From Pseudomonadota bacterium (GTDB lineage: Bacteria > Desulfobacterota > Desulfobulbia > Desulfobulbales > Desulfocapsaceae), in assembly GCA_018817385.1 (NCBI GenBank), contig JAHIUA010000033.1, positions 1-64,000 on the forward strand: 64,000 nucleotides of DNA. Reading direction: 5' to 3'. Shown here one piece after another: positions 1-9,768 of the stretch (its first letter is position 1; each line of letters opens with the position of its first letter). Position numbers and translations under genes: made by a program. The notes beneath the pieces were generated by a model. The model made no database searches, was not told the DNA's origin, and worked only from the letters and a program-made list of their open reading frames with translations.

Positions 1-123
1 CTTTTTGCGTCGTCTGAGGGGGGATCCTCTCCTCAGGGCAGAGATGACCTTGTCACCCTAAGGTCGCAGTGTTAAAGATGCGGGCCAACAACCTGATCGT
101 TATTCTTGTATGCTTTTACTCTT

Positions 124-205
124 TACCGCAAACCGCATACCTAAAACCGCACACCTTTTTACCGCATACCGCATACCGCACACCGCACACCTTTTTACCG
201 TATAT
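124..205. repeat. short-period CCGCAYA-type repeat
   Basis: The stretch is built from variants of a 7-base unit (CCGCATA / CCGCACA / CCGCAAA) interrupted by TTTTTACC or TAAAACC spacers. The block GCACACCTTTTTACCG occurs twice about 40 bases apart. It lies between the window edge and the 3' end of the HTH gene on the minus strand. No hairpin or protein is evident. The first 75 bases hold short open frames on the plus strand that end at about 62 and 75 and could be the tail of a gene to the left; too little is visible to tell. Confidence 0.55.
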
Positions 206-220
206 CGCGTCCCTATTCTT

Positions 221-592
221 TCACTTCAAAAGCTGCTTAAGAATCTTACAGGAACGACAGATAACCATTTTTTCCCTGACATCGATATCTTTGGTGCAAT
301 CGCATTTCGTTCCACAGACAAACCAGCACATATCGCCACACTTAAATTCCCATGCCGGGCACTCATCTTTCATCTCACACGATTTTCTTTCCCAGCATGG
401 ATTCGGATTTTGACCATTTTTCTTCTTCTGATAGATAAGAAACCATAGCTGACGTTCTATGTGCAGAGGAATTTTCCGCCACCCTTGCTCATAGCTATGA
501 ATTGCTTTTAAAGACACCCCCAACAACTCTGCCAGTTGTTTTTGAGTTCTACTCATTTTCTTTCTTATCAGTACAAAAGCTTCTTTTTCCAA
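221..592 (-). CDS. HTH-type regulator with C-terminal two-CW Cys-rich domain
   Basis: Small (123 aa) putative DNA-binding protein. Residues about 13-45 form an XRE-like helix-turn-helix (QKQLAELLGVSLKAIHSYEQ). Residues 66-115 carry ten cysteines, two of them in Cys-Trp pairs (C66-W67 and C89-W90). This spacing resembles the 'two-CW' domain found in many anaerobes, where the cysteines probably bind metal; the metal is inferred. A TTG start is used here (AGG lies 8 bases upstream). The ATG at 556 is an alternative that still keeps the HTH. The gene stands alone, opposite to upp, so its target cannot be read from context. A redox or metal-sensing regulator is a reasonable guess and no more. Confidence 0.75.
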   Translation of the reverse strand: MEKEAFVLIRKKMSRTQKQLAELLGVSLKAIHSYEQGWRKIPLHIERQLWFLIYQKKKNGQNPNPCWERKSCEMKDECPAWEFKCGDMCWFVCGTKCDCTKDIDVREKMVICRSCKILKQLLK

Positions 593-838
593 AACAATAC
601 CTGTTACGTTCTTTTTTATTCACCTCTTTCGGTAAGAGCTGTAGAATACAATTATTTTACGGAGCTCACCGACCAGTGACACGCTTATCTGTTTATTGAG
701 AAATACTAAGATACCAGATTAAACTCAGATTTACAGCAATATTTGTTCAACCTTTCATTGAGTTTCAGAACATTTTTTTGTATGTAACAATAGAAATTAT
801 TTTTAAACGACGATGTAACCTCATTAAAAGGAGAAACC

Positions 839-1465
839 ATGACAGTCCATGTTGTTAGCCATCCACTTATTCGCCATAAAGTTGGGCTGTTACGTGAAAA
901 AAACATTTCCACTAAAGATTTCCGGGCCCTTGCCAATGAAATTGCCAGGCTTCTCACTTATGAAGCAACCAAAAACCTGCCTATGGAACAGAAAACCATA
1001 GAGGCCTGGTCCGGTCCAGTCCAGGTTGATACCATCAGGGGTAAAAAGATTACCTTTGTGCCGATCCTGCGTGCCGGTCTAGGGATGATGGATGGAGTTT
1101 TTGACCTTATCCCTTCGGCTAAAGTATCCATCGTCGGTTTTTACCGAGATGAGAAGACCATGATGCCAGTCCAGTACTATGTCAAACTCGCAAAACATAT
1201 TGAAAAGAGAACGGCCTTGATCCTCGATCCTATGCTGGCCACCGGTGGCACCTTAAACGCCACCATCGACCTCCTCAAAGAAGCCGGCTGTAAAACCATC
1301 AAAGGTCTTTTTCTGGTTTCTGCCCCAGAAGGTATCGAAAAAGTAAGCAAACGCCATCCGGATGTGGACATCTATACTGCTGCCCTTGATGAACGACTCA
1401 ATGAGAACGGCTATATCCTGCCTGGCCTAGGCGATGCAGGTGACAAGCTCTTCGGAACCAAATAA
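839..1465 (+). CDS. upp: uracil phosphoribosyltransferase
   Basis: Salvage enzyme converting uracil and PRPP to UMP in the cytoplasm. The 208-aa length is standard for Upp. The PRPP-binding loop is clear at residues 127-138 ([12 protein letters not shown]), and PILRAG at 75-80 is the conserved family signature. The start has a strong ribosome binding site (AAGGAG, 6 bases before ATG). The next gene is a uracil permease whose reading frame begins within about 20 bases of the upp stop, so uptake and salvage are almost certainly co-transcribed. No riboswitch or attenuator was recognised in the roughly 245-base upstream gap. Confidence 0.97.
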   Translation: MTVHVVSHPLIRHKVGLLREKNISTKDFRALANEIARLLTYEATKNLPMEQKTIEAWSGPVQVDTIRGKKITFVPILRAGLGMMDGVFDLIPSAKVSIVGFYRDEKTMMPVQYYVKLAKHIEKRTALILDPMLATGGTLNATIDLLKEAGCKTIKGLFLVSAPEGIEKVSKRHPDVDIYTAALDERLNENGYILPGLGDAGDKLFGTK

Positions 1466-1484
1466 CCTGGAAATGAGACCAAAA

Positions 1485-2747
1485 ATGGAGACACCGCAAT
1501 ACGAAACCAACTACCAACTGAATGCCAAGGATATTATTCTTGGAGTACAGATGCTCTTTGTGGCCTTGGGAGCCCTGGTCCTTGTCCCTCTGCTCACCGG
1601 ACTTAACCCCAACGTTGCCTTATTCACTGCTGGTGCCGGTACCCTCCTCTTCCAAATTGTCACCAGGGGTAAGGTTCCCATTTTTCTCGCTTCCTCTTTT
1701 GCCTTTATCGCCCCTATTATCTATGGCGTTCAGACCTGGGGGATTGCCGGCACCATGTGCGGCCTGATGGCAGCCGGCTTTTTTTATGTACTTCTCAGTA
1801 TTTTTATCTATTATCAAGGGAGTGGCATCCTTCATACCCTTCTCCCTCCCATAGTCACCGGACCGGTTATCATGGTTATTGGTCTTATCCTGGCCCCAGT
1901 TGCGGTATTCATGGCCACAGGTATGGCCGGTGACGGATCTGCCGAACTGGTTCCCAGGTCCACGGCACTTATTATTTCACTTACCGCCCTTGGTGTAACC
2001 CTTTGCGTTTCTCTCCTGGGCCGAGGAATGTTTAAACTCATTCCCATTCTCTGTGGTATTAGCGCTGGCTACCTGGTATCCATTCCCTTTGGCCTCATCA
2101 ATATGCAAGCGGTCACCGATGCTGCCTGGTTTGCAATTCCTTCCTTTACCTATCCCCAATGGAACATGGCGGCTATTCTCTATATTGTTCCTATTGCCAT
2201 TGCCCCCGCCATTGAACACTTTGGAGATATCCTGGCCATTGGCTCAGTAGCCAATAAAGACTATGTAAAGGATCCGGGTATCCATCGTACCATGCTTGGT
2301 GATGGCCTGGCCACCAGCCTGGCGGCCTTTTTCGGCGGTCCTCCCAATACAACCTATTCCGAAGTTACCGGTGCAGTAACCCTTACCAAGGTCTTTAATC
2401 CAGCTATTATGACCTGGGCAGCCCTGAGTGCAATCGCTTTAGCCTTCATAGGCAAAGTAGGCGCTCTGCTCCAGACCATTCCGTCACCGGTTATGGGTGG
2501 GATCATGCTGCTTCTCTTTGGAGCCATTACCGTAATCGGTCTCAACACCCTGGTACGCGCCAAAGAGGATCTCACCGAGCCTAGAAACCTGGCTATCATC
2601 TCCCTTATTCTGATCATGGGTGTCGGCGGCATGAGCTTTTCCGCGGGTGCCTTTACCATAAAAGGGATCGGTCTGGCAGGCATCCTTGGCGTTCTTCTCA
2701 ACCTTATCCTGCCCGGCAGAAAGATAAAAGCAAAAAAACTGCTATGA
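1485..2747 (+). CDS. uraA: uracil/xanthine permease (NCS2 family)
   Basis: Integral membrane nucleobase transporter, probably uracil:H+ symport. It has many hydrophobic segments consistent with the 14-helix NCS2 fold, plus the family motif around PAIEHFGDI in the middle of the protein. Adjacency to upp supports uracil as substrate; the sequence alone does not exclude xanthine. The frame is open from 1434 inside upp. ATG 1485 was chosen because a weak TGAG site lies about 7 bases upstream and the protein then begins just before the first helix (420 aa); ATG 1473 is also possible. It overlaps the next gene by ATGA. Confidence 0.9.
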   Translation: METPQYETNYQLNAKDIILGVQMLFVALGALVLVPLLTGLNPNVALFTAGAGTLLFQIVTRGKVPIFLASSFAFIAPIIYGVQTWGIAGTMCGLMAAGFFYVLLSIFIYYQGSGILHTLLPPIVTGPVIMVIGLILAPVAVFMATGMAGDGSAELVPRSTALIISLTALGVTLCVSLLGRGMFKLIPILCGISAGYLVSIPFGLINMQAVTDAAWFAIPSFTYPQWNMAAILYIVPIAIAPAIEHFGDILAIGSVANKDYVKDPGIHRTMLGDGLATSLAAFFGGPPNTTYSEVTGAVTLTKVFNPAIMTWAALSAIALAFIGKVGALLQTIPSPVMGGIMLLLFGAITVIGLNTLVRAKEDLTEPRNLAIISLILIMGVGGMSFSAGAFTIKGIGLAGILGVLLNLILPGRKIKAKKLL

Positions 2748-3370
2748 CTCTAGACGTGTGGCTTACCTACCTTCTTTCTGTTATTGTGCTTTCCGTCTCA
2801 CCCGGGGCAGGAGCTATCAATACCATGAGCTGCGGTCTTCGCTATGGAATGCGTCGCACCCTGCCCGCTATTCTGGGACTGCAGGTGGGTCTTGCACTCT
2901 GTATTCTTCTCGTCGGCTTTGGTCTGGGCGCGATTATTGCCACCTCATCATTGGCTTTTTCCCTTCTCAAATGGTTTGGAGCCCTCTATTTGATCTGGCT
3001 CGGCTATAAAAAATGGGACGATTCCACCGAAGTTATCCTGGAAAACAACTCCGCAGAGCAACAGAGCGTCACTGCCGCCACCCTGTTTGTCCGTGCCGTT
3101 TTCATCAACCTCACCAATCCCAAGGCCATCGTCTTCCTGGTTGCCCTTTTTCCGATTTTTCTCAATCCGAATACCCCTAAAAGCAACCAGTTCCTGATCC
3201 TTGGTGCCACCTCGATAGGCGTCGACTCCCTGGTCATGATAGGCTATGCCCACCTTTCCTCGCGACTACGGCCCCTTTTAAAGAATAAAAAGGCCATGCG
3301 TCTGCAAAACAGGATCTTCGGTTCACTCTTTGTAGGCGCCGGTACCCTGCTCGCCTCTTTTAAATCCTGA
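2744..3370 (+). CDS. LysE/RhtB-family amino-acid exporter
   Basis: 208-aa inner-membrane protein of the LysE superfamily, which exports amino acids or related small molecules. The N-terminus shows the family pattern VSPGAGAINTMSCGLRYGMR (about residues 18-37), followed by five to six hydrophobic helices and the conserved NPKA (about residues 123-126) ahead of helix 4. The ATG overlaps the permease stop (ATGA), so translation is likely coupled. The true substrate cannot be read from the sequence. Placement behind uracil salvage genes does not obviously explain its role. Confidence 0.88.
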   Translation: MTLDVWLTYLLSVIVLSVSPGAGAINTMSCGLRYGMRRTLPAILGLQVGLALCILLVGFGLGAIIATSSLAFSLLKWFGALYLIWLGYKKWDDSTEVILENNSAEQQSVTAATLFVRAVFINLTNPKAIVFLVALFPIFLNPNTPKSNQFLILGATSIGVDSLVMIGYAHLSSRLRPLLKNKKAMRLQNRIFGSLFVGAGTLLASFKS

Positions 3371-3378
3371 GACAATCT

Positions 3379-4239
3379 ATGTTACCAAGTGAACAGTCCC
3401 TCCCCGGCACTCTTTATGTTGCTGCAACTCCAATCGGCAACCTGGAAGATATCACCCTGCGCTGTCTCCGAATTCTTGGAGAAGTAGACCTGATTGCGGC
3501 TGAAGATACACGCCATACGCGAAAACTTCTCACTCATTTCAAGATCCAGACACCTCTGATCAGCTACTACCGGGAAAAGGAGGCCCAACGCTCGCAACAG
3601 CTGGTGCAAAGACTCCTTGACGGGGAATCCATCGCCCTGGTCAGCGATGCCGGGACCCCGGGAATATCCGATCCAGGAGCCGTTCTGGTGTCAGAAGCAC
3701 GAAAGGCTGGTATAGTCGTTGTTCCACTGCCAGGAGCATCAGCCCTCACCACTGCCCTCTCGGCTGCCGGTCTTTCGAATCCCTCTTTTCTTTTCTTAGG
3801 TTTTCCTCCTTCAAAAAAGGCAAAACGGCGGACCTTGCTCACCTCTCTCTGCGATACGGCATGGCCCATTATCTTCTACGAATCTCCCCGCCGCATTCAA
3901 TCATTGCTCACCGATATCCTTCAGATCATGGGAGACCGTCAGGCATTCTGGGGCAGAGAGTTGACCAAGGCCTATGAAGATCTGCAGGCAGAGAAGGTCA
4001 GCACCCTTCTGGAACTCGCCTCCGGCGATAAAAACCGGGGGGAATTTGTCCTTATCATCGAACCGGGTGCAATCAAGGAAGTCGAAGGAGACAACCTCTT
4101 AGAACTCCTCGCCTGGTATCGCGACAATACCTCTATGTCATTAAAGGATGTCTCTCGTAAGCTTGCCAGTGACCTCGGCCTTCCCCGTTCTCAGATCTAT
4201 CAGGAGGCCCTGGGAGTCTATCAAGAAAAAAAAGACTGA
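3379..4239 (+). CDS. rsmI: 16S rRNA (cytidine(1402)-2'-O)-methyltransferase RsmI
   Basis: Methylates the ribose of C1402 in the decoding centre of 16S rRNA using SAM. The 286-aa protein has the tetrapyrrole-methylase fold. Landmarks are GTLYVAATPIGNLEDIT at residues 10-26, AEDTRHTRKLL at 41-51 and VSDAGTPGISDPG at 88-100, all diagnostic of RsmI. It starts 8 bases after the exporter stop and ends one base before the next gene, so it belongs to the same transcription unit. Confidence 0.97.
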   Translation: MLPSEQSLPGTLYVAATPIGNLEDITLRCLRILGEVDLIAAEDTRHTRKLLTHFKIQTPLISYYREKEAQRSQQLVQRLLDGESIALVSDAGTPGISDPGAVLVSEARKAGIVVVPLPGASALTTALSAAGLSNPSFLFLGFPPSKKAKRRTLLTSLCDTAWPIIFYESPRRIQSLLTDILQIMGDRQAFWGRELTKAYEDLQAEKVSTLLELASGDKNRGEFVLIIEPGAIKEVEGDNLLELLAWYRDNTSMSLKDVSRKLASDLGLPRSQIYQEALGVYQEKKD

Positions 4240-4240
4240 C

Positions 4241-7200
4241 ATGAATCCTGCCACAATTCGTTTCTCCATCGACCGAGGCGGAACCTTTACCGATGTCTAC
4301 GCAGAGATCGCGGCATGGGGAAAGGTATACACCGAAAAACTTCTTTCCGAAGATCCGGCTCACTACAGTGATGCCCCCCGTGAAGGGATCAGGCGTATCC
4401 TGGAAGAGGTCTACAGAATCACTCTCCCACCCGCTCTCCCTCTTGCTAGCGAAGGAATAGAATGGATTCGCATGGGAACCACTGTGGCCACCAATGCCCT
4501 GCTCGAAAGAACTGGTGCAGATACGGCCCTGATTATCAGCAAAGGCTTCGGCGACCTGCTGGCCATTGGTGACCAAACACGGCCGGATCTCTTTGACCTG
4601 CGGATAATCAAACCCGACCTCCTCTACAAGGCGGTACTGGAAGTCGATGGTCGGGTTCGCCCCCTGCAAGCCGGTGAAGAAAATGATGGACCTGATACAA
4701 TTATCGGTACAAGTGGAGAGGCCTTTCGGCTGCTAAAAAGACCCGATCCAGAGCTCATCAGAGATGAACTGGAGAAAATATATGCTACCGGTATCCGCAG
4801 TGTGGCCATTGTCTGTATGCATGCCTACTCGGTGTACCAGCACGAGCTCTTCTTAGCTGATATTGCTGAGAAAATTGGATTCAGTCAAATTTCTCTCTCC
4901 CACCAGGTCATGCCTCAGGTCAAGATTGTTGCCCGGGGTGATACCTGCCTGGTCGATGCCTACCTCACCCCCCATATTCGCCGCTATCTCGATTCCTTCC
5001 AAACCGGTTTTGTCGACAACCTGAACAACTGCCCTCTCCTCTTCATGCAATCCGACGGCGGCCTCACTGCTGCCCATGGTTTCAAAGGCTCTAATGCTAT
5101 CCTTTCCGGGCCAGCCGGAGGGGTAGTGGGTTGTGCCCTTACGACCTACCCTGAAACTGAACAGAGGCCGGTGATCGGCTTTGATATGGGAGGAACCTCC
5201 ACGGACATCTCCCGTTACAACGGCAGCTATGAACTGGTGCAGGAGACAAAAACTGCAGGGGTCAGAATCCAGGCACCGCAAATGCATATCAAGACAGTGG
5301 CTGCCGGAGGAGGCTCCCGCCTCCTTTATAGAAATGGAATGCTGCAGGTGGGACCCGAATCAGCAGGAGCACATCCTGGTCCACTCTGTTATCGCAAACA
5401 GGGATACCTGGCAGTTACCGATGCCAATCTCTTTCTTGGACGAATCCAGGCCGATTTTTTTCCTCATATTTTTGGCCCCGATGAAAATCAAGCCCTGGAT
5501 AGAGAGCGTGTCAGGCAGGCCTTTTACAACCTGACAGCACAGGTCAACGAAGATGCACTCAAACTGGGGATAGCAGCCAAAACCCCTGAAGAAGTCGCCT
5601 TGGGCTTTCTCGAAGTTGCCAATGAAACCATGATCCGTCCCATCCGCGAGATTTCGGTGATGCGGGGATATGACATCAAAGAACATGTCCTTTCCTGTTT
5701 CGGTGGGGCAGGCGGCCAGCATGCCTGCGCGGTGGCTACAGCACTGGGGATTAATACGGTTTTTATCCATCACCATGCCGGTATTCTCTCAGCCTTGGGC
5801 CTGTCCCTGGCCGAAACGGTGGTGGACAGCCAGGAAGCAGCTGCTGAGATCCTGAACAAGACCTCCCTGCCTCGTCTCCTGACACGACTGGATGGCCTGG
5901 AAAAAAGGGCCCTCAAGAAATTTCACCAGCAGTGTTCACACGCCCCTGCTCCCCACACCATCCGCTACTTGAACCTTCGCTTTCAGGGGACAGATACGGC
6001 CATGATGGTCGCAGTGGAAGACGAACAAGACCCTGCCACCATCTTTTGCCAGCAATACCTGCAGGAATACGGATTCCTCCTCTCCGATCGGGACATCCTG
6101 GTAGACAATATCCGAGTCCGGCTGACAGGACAGGAATCATCCCTGGCCCGCCCCCTTGTCACCTGTAACAGCGACACTGCAATTCCCTTGCGGAACGTAG
6201 TCTGTTACTTTCACGAGGGTCTGCTTTCCACGCCCCTCTATCTCCTGGAGGACATTCCTCCGGGAAAAACACTCACAGGCCCCGCCATCATCATCCAGGA
6301 AGGTTCCACCATTCTGCTGGAACCGAAAAGCCTGGCCCGGCGTACCCGCTACGGCGACATCATTATCGAATTCAGCACAGAAAAATTTAAACAGATCTCG
6401 AAAACCGTGGATCCGGTACAACTCTCCATCTTCAGTAATCTGTTCATGTCCATTGGTGAACAGATGGGGAGGACGCTGCAAAAGAGTGCCATTTCCACAA
6501 ACATCAAGGAGCGACTGGATTTTTCCTGCGCTGTTTTTGATGGCAAGGGTGATCTGGTCGCCAATGCCCCCCATATTCCGGTTCATCTTGGGGCCATGGG
6601 AGAGGCTGTCAAGTCACAGATTGCTCTCCACCAGGGAACCCTGCGCCAAGGCGAGGTCCTGACCTCTAATCATCCGGCTGCAGGCGGCTCCCACCTCCCT
6701 GACATCACGGTTATTACCCCAGTATGGAATAATAAGAAAATTGTTTTCTTCGTCGCCAGCAGAGGCCATCATGCCGATATCGGCGGCATCAGTCCAGGAT
6801 CCATGCCCCCCTTTTCCACCTCGCTGGTTGAGGAAGGAGCTGCCATCAGGACGCTGAAGATCGTCAAAGATGGCCTGTTTCAGGAAGACGCTGTATTGAA
6901 GTTCCTTACAGCATTCGCCGATGCAGGACATACTCCCCCCATTGCTCCGGCCTGTCATCCAGCAGACAACCTCTCCGATCTCAAGGCCCAGATTGCTGCC
7001 AATCAGAATGGCGTTCGCCTTTTGGAAGAGATGATGGAAAAATACGGCCTGGAAGTGGTTCAGGCCTACATGGGCCATATTCAGGATAACGCCGAACGAG
7101 CAGTGCGCCGGATGCTTAAAGAACTCTGCCGCAAAACTGGCAGGAATGACACCCTTGAGTTGCTGGGAGAAGACTTTCTCGATGACGGGACGCCCATCCG

Positions 7201-7990
7201 CCTCCGCATAACCATTGTTCCTGAGAACGGCAGCGCAACTTTCGATTTTAGCGGATCTGGCAAACAGCTGGCCGGGAATCTCAACTGCCCGCCCGCCGTC
7301 GTCCATTCTGCTATTCTCTACTCTCTGCGCTGCCTCATTGGAGAAGAGATCCCTCTCAACCAGGGCTGTCTCAATCCGATCTCCGTCCTCGTGGAAAAGG
7401 GCTCTCTCCTCAATCCTGCCGAAGATGCCGCTGTGGTGGGAGGAAATGTGCTCACCTCACAACGAATCACCGATGTCATCTTCAAGGCCTTTGCTGCAGC
7501 TGCCGACTCCCAGGGCTGCACCAACAACCTGACTTTTGGTAACGAACATTTCGGCTACTATGAGACCATCGGCGGAGGTGCAGGCGCAGGTCCGGGCTGG
7601 GACGGACAGTCCGGAGTTCACACGCATATGACCAATACCCGTATTACCGATCCCGAAATCCTGGAGAGACGCTACCCGGTATTGCTCAGGGAATTCTCTT
7701 TGCGGAAAGGATCGGGAGGAAATGGGCAATACCGGGGCGGTGACGGCCTGGTCAGAGATATCGAAGCCCTGGCTCCGCTGCAGGTCTCCATCCTCTCCGA
7801 ACGACGGGTCTTGTCCCCCAATGGTCTTGCCGGTGGGGAAAACGGCAAACGGGGAAAAAACAGTATCGTCCGAGACGGAAAGACAATCGATATTGGCGGA
7901 AAAAACAGTGTATTCCTCAATAAGGGGGATAGCATCCGTATCGAAACCCCTGGCGGCGGCGGATATGGTAAGGTGATAAATGAAGAGTGA
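4241..7990 (+). CDS. 5-oxoprolinase / hydantoinase-type fused HyuA-HyuB enzyme
   Basis: 1249-aa cytoplasmic enzyme of the OPLAH type, predicted to cleave 5-oxoproline (or a related cyclic amide) to glutamate with ATP. The N-terminal ASKHA-type motif RGGTFTD is at residues 12-18, the second nucleotide-binding motif [10 protein letters not shown] near 313, and [10 protein letters not shown] near 486. The HyuB half begins around residue 720 and carries GGSHLPDIT near 814 and [12 protein letters not shown] near 1163. Both subunits are fused in one chain, the arrangement of eukaryotic and many bacterial 5-oxoprolinases. ATG 4241 starts one base after the rsmI stop and just before the first motif; the longer reading frame inside rsmI would add 31 unconserved residues. 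Hydantoinase activity is the main alternative. Confidence 0.92.
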   Translation: MNPATIRFSIDRGGTFTDVYAEIAAWGKVYTEKLLSEDPAHYSDAPREGIRRILEEVYRITLPPALPLASEGIEWIRMGTTVATNALLERTGADTALIISKGFGDLLAIGDQTRPDLFDLRIIKPDLLYKAVLEVDGRVRPLQAGEENDGPDTIIGTSGEAFRLLKRPDPELIRDELEKIYATGIRSVAIVCMHAYSVYQHELFLADIAEKIGFSQISLSHQVMPQVKIVARGDTCLVDAYLTPHIRRYLDSFQTGFVDNLNNCPLLFMQSDGGLTAAHGFKGSNAILSGPAGGVVGCALTTYPETEQRPVIGFDMGGTSTDISRYNGSYELVQETKTAGVRIQAPQMHIKTVAAGGGSRLLYRNGMLQVGPESAGAHPGPLCYRKQGYLAVTDANLFLGRIQADFFPHIFGPDENQALDRERVRQAFYNLTAQVNEDALKLGIAAKTPEEVALGFLEVANETMIRPIREISVMRGYDIKEHVLSCFGGAGGQHACAVATALGINTVFIHHHAGILSALGLSLAETVVDSQEAAAEILNKTSLPRLLTRLDGLEKRALKKFHQQCSHAPAPHTIRYLNLRFQGTDTAMMVAVEDEQDPATIFCQQYLQEYGFLLSDRDILVDNIRVRLTGQESSLARPLVTCNSDTAIPLRNVVCYFHEGLLSTPLYLLEDIPPGKTLTGPAIIIQEGSTILLEPKSLARRTRYGDIIIEFSTEKFKQISKTVDPVQLSIFSNLFMSIGEQMGRTLQKSAISTNIKERLDFSCAVFDGKGDLVANAPHIPVHLGAMGEAVKSQIALHQGTLRQGEVLTSNHPAAGGSHLPDITVITPVWNNKKIVFFVASRGHHADIGGISPGSMPPFSTSLVEEGAAIRTLKIVKDGLFQEDAVLKFLTAFADAGHTPPIAPACHPADNLSDLKAQIAANQNGVRLLEEMMEKYGLEVVQAYMGHIQDNAERAVRRMLKELCRKTGRNDTLELLGEDFLDDGTPIRLRITIVPENGSATFDFSGSGKQLAGNLNCPPAVVHSAILYSLRCLIGEEIPLNQGCLNPISVLVEKGSLLNPAEDAAVVGGNVLTSQRITDVIFKAFAAAADSQGCTNNLTFGNEHFGYYETIGGGAGAGPGWDGQSGVHTHMTNTRITDPEILERRYPVLLREFSLRKGSGGNGQYRGGDGLVRDIEALAPLQVSILSERRVLSPNGLAGGENGKRGKNSIVRDGKTIDIGGKNSVFLNKGDSIRIETPGGGGYGKVINEE

Positions 7991-8192
7991 GGTCTGGGAC
8001 AGCTGAAATCCGTCCTTTTTCTCGACTGTTACAGTGAGGACAAGACTGGGGAATGCTCCCCTTCATACCCCGGTTCATCTATTTCAGGTGGTTCCGGAAT
8101 GGCAGTGAGCCGGAGAGCCCCCCGACCTCAATTCGGTCTTGCTTATTTTTTTCCTCTACACCTTTTAACGGATACCTGGTGAACATTATTTT

Positions 8193-8489
8193 TTAGACGC
8201 TGACAAGAGAATCGTCGCCCCCGAATGTATTACCAATATAGCTATCGGCCTCATATTCGTTGACCCAGGTATGGCCATCCAATACATAACGAAAACGATA
8301 GCTCTGCCCTACAGTAAGGGGGACGGTTACCGAAAAACTGCCCTCCTTGAGACGCTTCATGGGACAGGCCTCCATGTTCCAGTCATTGAAATCGCCTACC
8401 AGTACAGCAGTCTTAGCATTTTCTTCGTTGCCATATTTGAAAGTAACTCGACAGGTTTGGCCCTTTTTGAGGTAGTTTTTCTTCAACAT
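8193..8489 (-). CDS. solo isoamylase-N/CBM48-like glycogen-binding domain protein
   Basis: 98-aa protein that consists almost only of an early-set beta-sandwich of the CBM48/AMPK-beta type. The pattern VLVGDFNDWN (about residues 31-40), PMKRLKEGSFSV and YRFRYVLDG with a following W matches glycogen-recognition modules. There is no catalytic domain. It may bind glycogen or act as an adaptor, but that is inference. An upstream AAGGAG-like site (rc of the bases near 8495) fits the ATG. It stands alone between the 5-oxoprolinase gene and a gene-free gap. Confidence 0.8.
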   Translation of the reverse strand: MLKKNYLKKGQTCRVTFKYGNEENAKTAVLVGDFNDWNMEACPMKRLKEGSFSVTVPLTVGQSYRFRYVLDGHTWVNEYEADSYIGNTFGGDDSLVSV

Positions 8490-9120
8490 AAGCGTTCTCC
8501 TTGTATTATGGTGCTCGTTTAGTAATCCGAAGGTACCGGAACGGTGGTACTCCCATTCTTTTTTACTGGATATGGTGGTTGAAATCAGAGCAAGTGCTTT
8601 CTAAAAACACATCCGCCTCCGAAACGAAGTCGAGAGACACCAAGCCCCTTAAGAGGACCACTTTTCTTCAGAATAACCCGGATGAGCGTCGGCAGTAATC
8701 TGCTCGGAGCATTACTCCAGCGCCTGAAAACATAGCTGTTTGGGACATACTCTGCGTCGTTCTAAATGATCTCGGTACCGGCAAAGGCCTGTGTTACACC
8801 AACCGGAGCCAGGTTAAGAAGGGAACGACCCTTCTCCTCTCCTTGCAAACACATTTCCCGGCCATTCCATTCAGGATCCTCCATCACCATCAGCACTGGT
8901 CCCCCTCATTTGGCTGCCTGTTGCGATTGAGCTGCTTGCATCCCCTTCCTGTTTGTCTATGAAAAACGATACAATTGATACTTGCAGGAGCCATCCAAAA
9001 ACAAAGGATTCCGGCTTTCCCAGAAATAAGCAGATAAGGTATTTGTCCTTGAGTGGTTACGATTCCAGCCAAATCATAGCACCCATATATTTTCCATTCT
9101 CTAATCATTGAATGGTGTTG
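8490..9120. other. gene-free gap, 631 bases
   Basis: No convincing coding frame, RNA gene or repeat was recognised. Short open frames on both strands lack ribosome binding sites and recognisable protein character. The right border is the decayed efflux locus, so some of this may be eroded sequence from the same locus. Confidence 0.5.
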
Positions 9121-9696
9121 TCAAGCCATTCGACTGATACTTCGGCGAAAACGGCTCAGGGAGACAACGAAAAACAGCAAACCAATGCCTGTGAGGAAGA
9201 GGAATTGCGACCAGACCACAACAAAACCTGCCCCCCGGTAAAGAATCGCCTGGGCGAGTGAAACAAAGTGAGTGGTCGGCGCCACCTGCATGACAACCTG
9301 GATACAATCGGGCATTACGCTGAACCACCACCGCATGTGCCGCAGCCAGGTCACTTTCTCGTACCGCCACCTGGGCCTCAGCGCTGGCGACCGTGTTAAT
9401 CGCCTGCTGTTGCTGGGCACGTGCCTCATCACGCTGGGCATTGAGAACATCACTCTGCATCTGCGCCAGCAGCTGACCAGACTGGACAAAATCCCCTTTA
9501 TTGACAAAGAGATCGACCACCCGTCCACCCAGTTTGGTGGAAACGTCTATTTCAGTGGCTCAATGCGGCCATTGCCGCTGACAAAACCCTCTCCCGGGCC
9601 GATGGGTCTTATGAATGTCCAGGTCAGAAAGCCAACGGCAACGAAGCCTGCCGGGACAATGACCGAGATGAGTATTTTCTTGAGTGAAGCCTTCAT
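9121..9696 (-). pseudogene. decayed efflux locus: HlyD-type adaptor remnant fused to ABC-2 permease C-terminus
   Basis: Reading right to left, an HlyD/EmrA-type membrane-fusion protein starts at ATG 9696 (MKASLKKILISVIVPAGF, signal anchor) and runs to ...SGNGRIEP. One base then appears to be missing near 9551-9556; the expected frame resumes as TEIDVSTKLGGRVVDLFVNK with the lipoyl-like half motif and the start of the coiled coil. Near 9300-9312 the adaptor stops and, in another frame, the last about 65 residues of an ABC-2 type permease follow (VMQVAPTTHFVSLAQAILYR to FRRSISRM, stop at 9121). The rest of the adaptor, the ABC ATPase(s) and the permease N-terminus are gone. Intact relatives are YhiI/RbbA/YhhJ- or YbhGFSR-type exporters. 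Confidence 0.85.
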
Positions 9697-9768
9697 GTTC
9701 TTTCCCATATTTTTAGCTGTCAGGTCTAGCCCTTTGCCCTTACCTTTACATACAATCAATCCGATTTT

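Noticed and set aside
1-75. Tail of a gene at the left edge
   Set aside because: Two plus-strand frames end at about 62 and 75, but too few codons are visible to choose or support either.
69-448. Overlapping plus-strand frames rich in Thr/Pro/His from the short repeat and the minus-strand HTH gene
   Set aside because: They are repeat-derived or shadows of the opposite gene and have no ribosome site or conserved character.
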